Positions 56,839 to 64,000 of a stretch of DNA of 64,000 bases are shown here, one piece after another. The notes beneath the pieces are model-generated. The model was not told the DNA's origin. It saw nothing but the letters and a program-made list of their open reading frames with translations, and did not search any database. The DNA comes from Euonymus europaeus (Eukaryota; Streptophyta; Magnoliopsida; Celastrales; Celastraceae). The DNA lies in the NCBI GenBank assembly GCA_963580455.1, contig OY756967.1:3370501-3434500 (forward strand), read 5' to 3'. How positions within the stretch are numbered: position 1 is the stretch's first letter; every line of letters starts with the position of its first letter. The translations under genes were made by a program, and so were the position numbers.

Positions 56839-58457
56839 GGCAAAACCATATGTTAAGCCCTTAAAGTTGTATCAGATTTCCTATTGAGCCCCTTAACTGA
56901 TATTTGTTCCTATTGAGCCCTCAATCTATGCGACTGTGATCAAATAAACCCTTACCACGGTGGCCCAGTGTTGCGTGGCTGCACGCGCCACCCCACCAAT
57001 GTTCTAGTCATACAAGAAGCCCTGAAATTTTTCGATTTTTTCCTAATAAGCCCCTCAAGTCCAATAAAAAGAAACAACTTTGGCACACAGCCACACAATT
57101 TCATAGCCACACAATTTCATAGCATCCAAAACATGAAACCATTAACATACTGTAAGACAAATACATCAAACCAGACTGTGTTTTGAAATCCAAAACAATA
57201 AAACCAGAGCAGACAATGTCTGTAAACAACAAAAAAAGGAAAACAAGCAATAGACAAGGTCTTTGATGAACTCCTAGGTCCTGCTCCTTTTCTTTCCAGC
57301 AGTGGTTGGAAATCTTGATTGCTGACTGAGCCTTGAGCTTCTCCTTGGTGCATTGAAAGGCCTTGTTACAAAATTTCTTCTACCAGTTCCAGGCTTCACA
57401 AGAAAGATAACAATTACCAAGTGATCTGGGTTATGCCAAAACCAGAAAAATAACAATCACAAGAAAGATACTTACATTAGTGGAAGTGGAATTCTGGGTT
57501 GATCCCTCAGGAAGTGGTTGTTTCTCCTTGAGTTTTTGAGTGTTCTTCTTCTGCTTTGGAACCTTTGGGGGAATTGATGAAGATGCAGTTTCCACCCTTG
57601 TTCTTTTTGGCTCAATCTTTAAAAATTTCAGATTATGACCCTTCGCTACTGCATAATCCTTTACTGCTTCCTTAAATTGTCTATTATTTTCAAAAATCAT
57701 GCCTAAAGCAAACACAGGGATAGTAGAGGTAGGATCGAACCTGGGTTGTAGGCTAACTACTATTATAGGCTCTCCAACTTCTTCGGGATCAGAATACTCA
57801 CCATCTCCGACGAAATCCCCTGGATCATCGCTTGGATAATAGGCAATGTCTTCACTGTCATATGAGTCTTCTACTTGTTCTCCAGTTTCTTCCTTTTCAG
57901 CTTCATCAGTCACAGTCACTTCAACATCATCCAAACTCACCTCTGCAACATCAACATTCACCTCAGCAGCAAGATTAGTTCGGAGGTTATATTTTCTTAC
58001 ATTTTCCCTCGCTTCAACCAACTCTTCTTCATCCTCCTCACTGAGCACTGCCGCATCAACGAGTAAATCGTCGAATGTTGGTAACTCATCTCCAGAATCC
58101 CTCTCATCTTCATCGGAATTTGACATCGTCGACATTAGCAGAGATGAGATGAGGAAAGAATTGAAAGAAGTTGCGGCAGAGATGAGAGGAAGAAATGGAA
58201 ATGGGGTTTATTTGAAACCCTAAAAAGCTTCTTTTCAATTTTTAATTTTTTTTAAGCTTTTATCCTTTGTGGAACCAAAAAAAGTATGTTGGGACGCACC
58301 ATAGGTGGCGCGTGCAGCCACGCAACATTGGGCCACCGTGGTAAGGGTTTATTTGATCACAGTCGCATAGATTGAGGGCTCAATAGGAACAAATAGCAGT
58401 TAAGGGGCTCAATAGGAAATCTGATACAACTTTAAGGGCTTAACATATGGTTTTGCC
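56839..58457 (-). mobile_element. MULE with 154-bp near-identical inverted repeats, 1619 bp
   Basis: Terminal inverted repeats start GGCAAAACCATATG and extend 154 bases with only two mismatches. A perfect 9-bp target duplication CCATTAATT flanks it (56830-56838 and 58458-58466). Copy 1 of the LTPG duplication has the same site unoccupied. It encloses a minus-strand two-exon transposase-derived gene. The near-identical repeats indicate a recent insertion, certainly after the LTPG duplication. Confidence 0.95.
57274..58135 (-). CDS. MuDR-type transposase derivative lacking the catalytic core
   Basis: Exon 1 is 57476-58135 and exon 2 is 57274-57393 on the minus strand, joined at a GT-AG intron of 82 bases in phase 0, giving 259 residues. 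The first 130 residues are very acidic (repeated DEDE, SEEDEEEL, YDSEDIAYYPSDD), as in the N-terminal domain of plant MULE transposases. Then comes IPVFALGMIFENNRQFKEAV and NLKFLKIEPKRTRV, the start of the DBD_Tnp_Mut (PF03108) region. The text then moves directly to a Pro/Lys-rich tail (PPKVPKQKKN, RRSSRLSQQSRFPTTAGKK) like that at the transposase C-terminus. The MULE catalytic DDE domain and SWIM zinc finger are absent, removed by an internal deletion. It cannot cut DNA; whether it binds DNA or partners is unknown. Confidence 0.75.
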
Positions 58458-58466
58458 CCATTAATT

Positions 58467-59490
58467 TCCTCCACTGTTTTGTTATCTTATTGGACATGAA
58501 AATGGACCCAAGAAAATTCTGGTTGTGGCAGAAACAGGTTTCTATCAAACCTATCATGTCAAATTAGGCATCATTTGCAAATGGGACATACTATTAATAG
58601 CAACTTCACCCTAATGAATATTGTGACAGTTTTAACACATGATAATGACACAAAGAGACCAGATTTGTCTTGTGGGTCAAACATTGCCTAGGTCAATTAA
58701 TTTGGTTATTTAATCACGGTTCATCAAAACCATCAAGGGTTATAACCAAAACAAATCAGATGTGCTTTTGCAAAAACTTAAGATGCAATATTTAGAAGAA
58801 AACATATGCAACCAGACAATAACTTCTTATCGGTTTTACAAATCCAACGAAATAATTTTTGTTCCAAATAAAATTAAATTAAACATGAAAAATGCATGAT
58901 AATTATTAACCGTTAGATATAAAATACAAAACATTTTTATTTTTGTTTCTAATAAAAAGTATATCGTTAGATTTGTAAAATCAATCACAACTTAAAACTC
59001 GACGTGGGACTTTATCCGTGAATAGTCCCTTGTCAATGGGTCATTAAAGGGACCCAGAAAATTTATGGATATCTAGCTCCGTAAATTCCGTCCATAAAAA
59101 ACACTAGACTACGACCTTACAGAGACGTGATAAATATTGGCATGTTTAGTTTATCGGTATCACTGTCAGATACTCGTTAGTGGGCCTCTGGGCTATTATC
59201 AATGTTATTGCCCAAAGCACAAACTGTGGGCTTCTAAAATTTTGACTTCTGACGGGCTTCAAAAGTCCATAGATTTGTTGCCCACAAACGGACTAATGGG
59301 CTACAAAAGCCCATCAATGAAAAGTGAAATTAGTGGACAAATTTACAGTCTTACTTTTACCGGAACACGTCACATTACTGGTCAAAGCAACTATTAAAGC
59401 CCACCAAAGACCCAAAAGTCTATATCCGTACATATCTCTCTCTCTCTCTCTCTGTGTCTCTCTGAAACTCATCCATCATCAACCCCATCA
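58467..59490. other. Intergenic
   Basis: The left half continues the LTPG 3' flank duplicated from gene 1 (a block at 58700-58800 matches 52970-53080). A (CT)n run at about 59434-59462 lies in the presumed 5' UTR of the DUF538 gene. No other gene. Confidence 0.55.
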
Positions 59491-61550
59491 ATGGCTTCAA
59501 ACCCGAAGTCGCATCTGGGTTTTGCTCCCATGTTTCTCATCCTCATATTTATAGCAGCGACATATGCGACGTCTGTCTCCGACAGGCCCACAGTTTACGA
59601 GATCCTTCCTAAATTCGGCCTCCCGAGCGGCCTCTTACCGGACTCGGTCACGGACTACACGCTCCAAGACGACGGAAGTTTCACCGTCGTTTTGGAGAGG
59701 GCTTGTTACATCCAATTCGATTACTTGGTGTACTACGAGAAGGAAATTACTGGGCAGCTCACTTATGGGTCTATCTCGAACTTGAAGGGCATTCAGGTCC
59801 AAAGATTGTTCTTCTGGTTCGATGTTGATGAGATCAGGGTGGATTTGCCTCCAAATGATAGTATTTACTTTCAAGTTGGGATCATCAATAGGAGGCTCGA
59901 TGTTGATCAGTTCAAGACTGTTCATTCTTGCCGCAGAGGCTTGGGCTCCTGTCGCAATTGGTTGAAAGAGGTTCTTGAGGTAATAGTTTCTTTCTTTGTT
60001 CAGTTATCAAGCTCGGTTAATCTGTTGATCATTTTTGGTCTTTTCTTTACTTCTTTGTGTTCATCTTGGCTTTACTGGACTGCTGTTTTGTGGATGGATA
60101 TTCAGTTAAACTAACTTTCTTGGTATATGTGACTCTTTTAACTATAAATTTTGATGGGGAGATCACTGTTTTTCTTTTCTTGAATCTTTTTTGTTTAGAT
60201 TGGTAAAATTAGGACAGGTAGGTTAGAATGGTTTAACTAATTTTGTCACAAGAGAGTGATTTTTTAGGCTCTTAATTGGATTAAATCTGGAGGAAGGGTT
60301 CTAAATCAAAGCACCCGTGTGGCCTTGTTGTTATATTAAGCTAAAAAAAATGCATAAAAAATATCTGTTGAGGTCAATTTATGGAAGTGGAGAAACATGC
60401 GATATATATCAAATGCTATATGGAATTTGTAAATTGATCTAGTTTTCTTTTTGTATTTTAAAAGCTGCTTGTTGGTTTGTTTGTTTGCATTTTGATGCTT
60501 AAAACATCCGTTTTAAGTGAGTGGTAATGGAATGGTATGATCGGACAGCTCTCTGTTTTTTCAGCTTGAGAAACACCTAGGAAATTAAGTACTCATCTGG
60601 GTGTTACCTTTTCTCTATATTTGATCAGCGGTCTCGTCAAGTTCCTCACAATTTGTTCAAATTTTTTTTAATAGAAACAGATCTGTTGAAGGAACCAAGT
60701 TATATACACTTATTGATTTAAATGTGATGTTCTTGTTATGCTTTTGTGCTTGAAGTTTGTTGCATCTTTCATCATTCAATACTTGCAGCCTTTAAGTTAT
60801 ATTCCAGTCCATTTTATTTTTTATTAAACCTCTTTAAAGAAACTCCTACGGAACAAGAATTGTTGCTCTTAATTGTATTGTTGGAGAAGCCTAGGGCAAC
60901 ACGATCCATTATGATCGATGCATTTGGTGAATCTCTACATTGCTTGGTCATCTAAAATGTATCCATTATTAGAACATTGGGAAATCTATGTCAACAACTC
61001 AAGAACACCCTCCAGAACTGGGTGCGAAAGAAACATGTGTGACATTTGTGCTAATTATTTTGGCTGAAAGTTACTCGATCTAAGAACTGCTGAATTGGTC
61101 CTGCAACCCAGATTGGGATTTCACCAAGTTAATGTAGTATGGAAATTTAAGCAATGGACGAGATTAGGTTCTTCTATTGTTGTTGCTCCGAGTAATTATT
61201 TGAATCTCTTCATTTTCAGCATTTATCATACTGAGTTACTGGCTCTGTTGTGTGTTTCGGAACCATCTAACAGCTTTTTTCTGATAATCAAAGAAAATTA
61301 TCTATGCGAAACGATTAGTTGTACTCGTCAGTTGTTCCACTTCGTAAATGTATATAAGTACGAACAGATTGATCCTTTTTTAAGTTCCTCATCGTTGTTG
61401 TTTTTCTTGTATGAGAATGACCTGGATATATGTTGCAATACTTTTCCCCCTTATATTTCGTCTTGACTTGTTTTTGCCCTATCTTTCATGCTGATGCAGC
61501 TCCCAGCTCCATCTCCATTTGATGAAGTCCAGATGCTAATTACTGAATGA
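59491..61550 (+). CDS. DUF538 family secreted protein, two exons
   Basis: Exons 59491-59979 and 61500-61550 join in phase 0 to 179 residues, a normal length for DUF538 (PF04398). Residues 1-27 form a signal peptide (APMFLILIFIAATYATS). The domain follows: TVYEILPKFGLPSGLLPDSV (about 33-52), YTLQDDGSFTVVLERACY, YYEKEITGQLTYGSISNLKG, and VQRLFFWFDVDEIRVDLP, all typical. The exon 2 tail is LPAPSPFDEVQMLITE. The intron is long (1520 bases) and contains no recognised element. DUF538 proteins are plant-specific, stress-associated and compared structurally to BPI-like lipid-binding folds, but have no settled function. Confidence 0.9.
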
Positions 61551-63152
61551 GCCACTCCACATGGTTTTCTTATCTGGGTACTTGAGAGTGGTTAAGACTT
61601 AAGAGCCATCGCTCTTCAGGTTACCCTTCCACCTTGGAAGAAAGAAATGTAGCATTTTATACCCTCAGACTAAATATTGAGACTAGAAGAACTTGTACAA
61701 GTAGACTCTGTAAATGATGGACATGGTGTGTATCTTGAGTGTCTGTATTCTGTGTCTGAACTTTGTGTGTTTTGCTTGGTTTCATATGAATGCCAACCCT
61801 ATGTGGGAGAACATTCTGCTACCGGTTTAGTGGCATAACCGCACAAAGATAATAATAATAAAAAAGGCTTATAATGTCCTCCTTTAACATCGATATTTAG
61901 ACTAGCAGAACAGTTTTTCATCAAAAAAAAAAAGAAGGCTAGCAGAACAGTTCAATGGGCACAGTATAAGGATGAAAACGAGCTGGGTTGAGCTAGGCTT
62001 TGGCAGACCCTACACTCAGCTCGTTATGTTTGTAGTCAGCCCGAGCTCATTAGGGTATGAAATATCTGAGTGCATAGGCTCGGCTCATGAACCCGAGCCC
62101 ATTTGGCCCGTTAATACCTTTGGCTCGTTATTTTTGTAGTCGACCCAAGCTCGTTAGGGTATGAAATATCCGAGCTCAGGCTCGGCTCATGAAGCTGAGC
62201 CCATTTGGTCCGTTAATTCCTTAGTTTTTATTTGATGTTGTGCAATTGTTTCATGTAAATCATGGTGTCCAAACATGATAAAAATCCACAAGTTTCAACA
62301 AAACAAACTCAAGCACTAGACAGTGGCCACTGTCACTGGACAATACAAATGTATCGAAAGCATAAGGGATTACATGCTAACATCCATAAATTCAAATACA
62401 TTATGAGGAGTTGGGATGAAAATGAGCTTAGCGGTAGGGATGAAAATGAGCTTGTGTATGTATTATTATTTGGAGGCCTTAGGCCTCCTGAGTCGGGCTT
62501 CTTCAAGCCCGAGGTTGACCCATTTTTTCAAACGAGTCTCCTAATAAGTCCGAACTCGGTTCTTTTGATTTATAAGTCGAGCTCAGGCCGAGCCTATGAC
62601 GGACCATCCGCAGGCAGCCCGGCCCACTTTCATCGGTAACAACTTGATATTTCATGTGTCATTGTATCCGGTGAATCCGCTCCGGTATTTAAAAGACTGG
62701 TCATCTGTGTGTGTTGAAACATATTCTTCATGCCTAACTCAACCCAAAGAAACGTATTCTTCATGCCTAACTCAACCCAACTCATCAAGCAAAGTTTGGA
62801 GTACCCTGCACAATATTTCTGATTCACAAGACATAAAGGGTAGGTTCCAGGTAACTTTTCAAGCTGAGCTGTTTGACTGTAGCCCTTCCATCAAGAATGG
62901 CAACTTGTGCTGGCATTTTCATGCCTTGCCAAACAGTATGAAATCTTTTAATATTGATGGAGAATAATAAACAATCAACCACTCTAATCATAGAAATCAG
63001 TAATCAGATTATGACTAGATTGCCTAACTAGATTCGTCTTTATCACCAATCAGATTACGTGCTTCTAAGTTTCTCTGTCACCTATAAATACAATGATGAA
63101 CGTGAAGTACAATAACCAAATCCAAAAACCCAGTACAAAGACAAGGCAAAAC
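61551..63152. other. Intergenic with GC-rich hAT-like debris
   Basis: About 62015-62230 holds two tandem copies (period about 105) of a GC-rich unit with GAGCTC and GGCTCGGCTCATGAA words. About 62435-62640 begins TAGGGATGAAAATGAGC and ends GCCCACTTTCATCGGTA, inverted ends like those of hAT-type non-autonomous elements, but no target repeat was found. TATAAATA at 63083-63090 is the promoter of the next gene. Confidence 0.55.
63083..63090 (+). promoter_or_regulatory. TATA box of the DUF761 gene
   Basis: TATAAATA sits only two bases before the first in-frame ATG (63093), so that ATG cannot be in the mRNA; it decides the start at 63153. Confidence 0.65.
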
Positions 63153-63389
63153 ATGGAGCATCATCATCACCACCACCACGAGGAAGTGTCTAAGAATGGT
63201 TGCCATGAAGTGAATGACAAGGAGTCCACTGCAAGAAGGAAAGCTGCTACGATGGCAAGGGAATTGGATGACATGGGCGACATTGATGAACAAGCCGAAG
63301 CCTTCATCAAGAATTTCCGGAACCAGTTGAAGCTTCAGAGAGAAGAATCAGTCAAAAATTCCCAGGAAATGATAGCCAAAGGGGTTTAA
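63153..63389 (+). CDS. Small DUF761-containing protein
   Basis: Single-exon gene of 78 residues when started at 63153 (98 if started at 63093, which the TATA box argues against). It begins MEH with seven consecutive His residues, followed by an acidic and basic linker. It ends with the DUF761 signature DIDEQAEAFIKNFRNQLKLQ, a short amphipathic helix found at the C-terminus of many small plant proteins. No signal peptide or membrane span. Function unknown; members respond to stress or to calcium-signalling cues in some plants. Family assignment rests on this one short motif. Confidence 0.75.
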   Translation: MEHHHHHHHEEVSKNGCHEVNDKESTARRKAATMARELDDMGDIDEQAEAFIKNFRNQLKLQREESVKNSQEMIAKGV

Positions 63390-63839
63390 GACAACTGTAC
63401 ATTAGGTTGCTATTGCAGTACTGTATCCAAAATTGTCACATAGGGTTGCATACAATGCTAATGCAAGCTTGAGTGAGCAATTCATGATAAATGGTTTGAA
63501 CTTTGAAGGTGCATAAACAAATTAACCAAAACGTCAAAGGAACTCTGTTTAAGTAGGAATAAGTTCCTTGATCAAAATGTGTATTGTATCAAGTACCTTT
63601 ACTTTTTTAATATTTCAATACATTCTTCAAATAATTATGGACAAGACTATGATTACTTTAATAAATCCTCATGTGCATGATATATGCTAATATTATCATA
63701 TTCTTTCTATTATTTTATAAAAAATTCTAAACATTTTTATCACTCAAAATAAAAGACGAGTTTTTTTAAAAAATATAAATTTGAAATCATCGCAAAAAAC
63801 TCTTTCCAATAAAACTCATGATGGATATATTTAAATGTT
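63390..63839. other. Intergenic downstream of the DUF761 gene
   Basis: AT-rich, presumed 3' UTR followed by unclassified DNA. Confidence 0.5.
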
Positions 63840-64000
63840 CATTCATCAAATTCTCTGAATGAAGTCGGAGGATTTCTCAAACTTATACAAAATTTAGAGA
63901 ATTTCTCAAATTTCATTAAAACATATCAGATGAGTTTTCAAAATTAGCAAAAAAAAATAAAATTTAGAGGATTTCATAAAATGTATCAAAAAAAATTATA
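63840..64000 (-). repeat. Inverted copy of the AT-rich dispersed repeat
   Basis: The reverse complement reads TATAATTTTTTTTGATACATTTTATGAAATCCTCT and on through TCAAACATATCC-like text, following 19370-19550 phrase by phrase. It continues past the window edge. Confidence 0.75.

Noticed and set aside
57846..58223. 125-codon Ser/Thr-rich plus-strand frame
   Set aside because: Antisense of the acidic part of the MULE transposase frame; the Ser run is the mirror of Glu/Asp codons.
63078..63293. 71-codon minus-strand frame
   Set aside because: Antisense of the DUF761 gene, which has a TATA box and family motif on the plus strand.

Overview
This is a window of plant nuclear DNA, most likely from a eudicot. 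The evidence is AT-rich intergenic DNA, genes split by GT-AG introns, plant-only families (dirigent proteins, GPI-anchored lipid-transfer proteins, DUF538, DUF761), and plant-type transposons of nearly every class. I cannot name the species. No prokaryotic, organellar or viral block is visible. Exon structures were joined by hand from reading frames and splice signals.

Layout. 1-2.46 kb: the 5' end of a Ty3/Gypsy (Tat-like) LTR retrotransposon on the minus strand, with LTR, primer-binding site and an open gag frame running off the left edge. 2.9-8.6 kb: a cluster of three minus-strand dirigent genes (two intact, one wrecked by an internal deletion), with a hAT-like element and a Tourist MITE between them. 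9.7-26.6 kb: a tandem array of DUF716/TMEM45-like membrane-protein genes (three intact, two relics), interrupted by a Stowaway MITE, an L1-type LINE fragment, a tRNA-derived SINE, a minisatellite and a MULE. 28-30 kb: a four-exon gene of unknown function, probably organelle-targeted. 30.6-36.2 kb: a minus-strand gene for an SF1/branchpoint-binding-like KH protein. 36.4-38.6 kb: RNase H and PIF/Harbinger transposase relics. 40.2-48.5 kb: a complete twelve-exon DPH6 (diphthine-ammonia ligase) gene with retroelement debris in its introns. 51.4-58.5 kb: two tandem LTPG genes with a Copia-type solo LTR between them and a young MULE just behind the second. 59.5-61.6 kb: a DUF538 gene. 63.1-63.4 kb: a small DUF761 gene.

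The genes do not form a pathway. Dirigent proteins (apoplastic phenoxy-radical coupling) and LTPG proteins (surface lipid transfer) are both secreted cell-wall or defence families that expand by tandem duplication. DPH6 and the SF1-like protein are housekeeping genes for eEF2 diphthamide and for splicing.

The most informative structures are transposon insertions with exact target-site duplications. For two MULEs, a duplicated copy elsewhere in the window preserves the unoccupied insertion site. One of these MULEs carries a spliced two-exon frame that keeps only the N-terminal/DNA-binding part and the tail of a MuDR-type transposase. I found no clear sign of a wholly new biological system.
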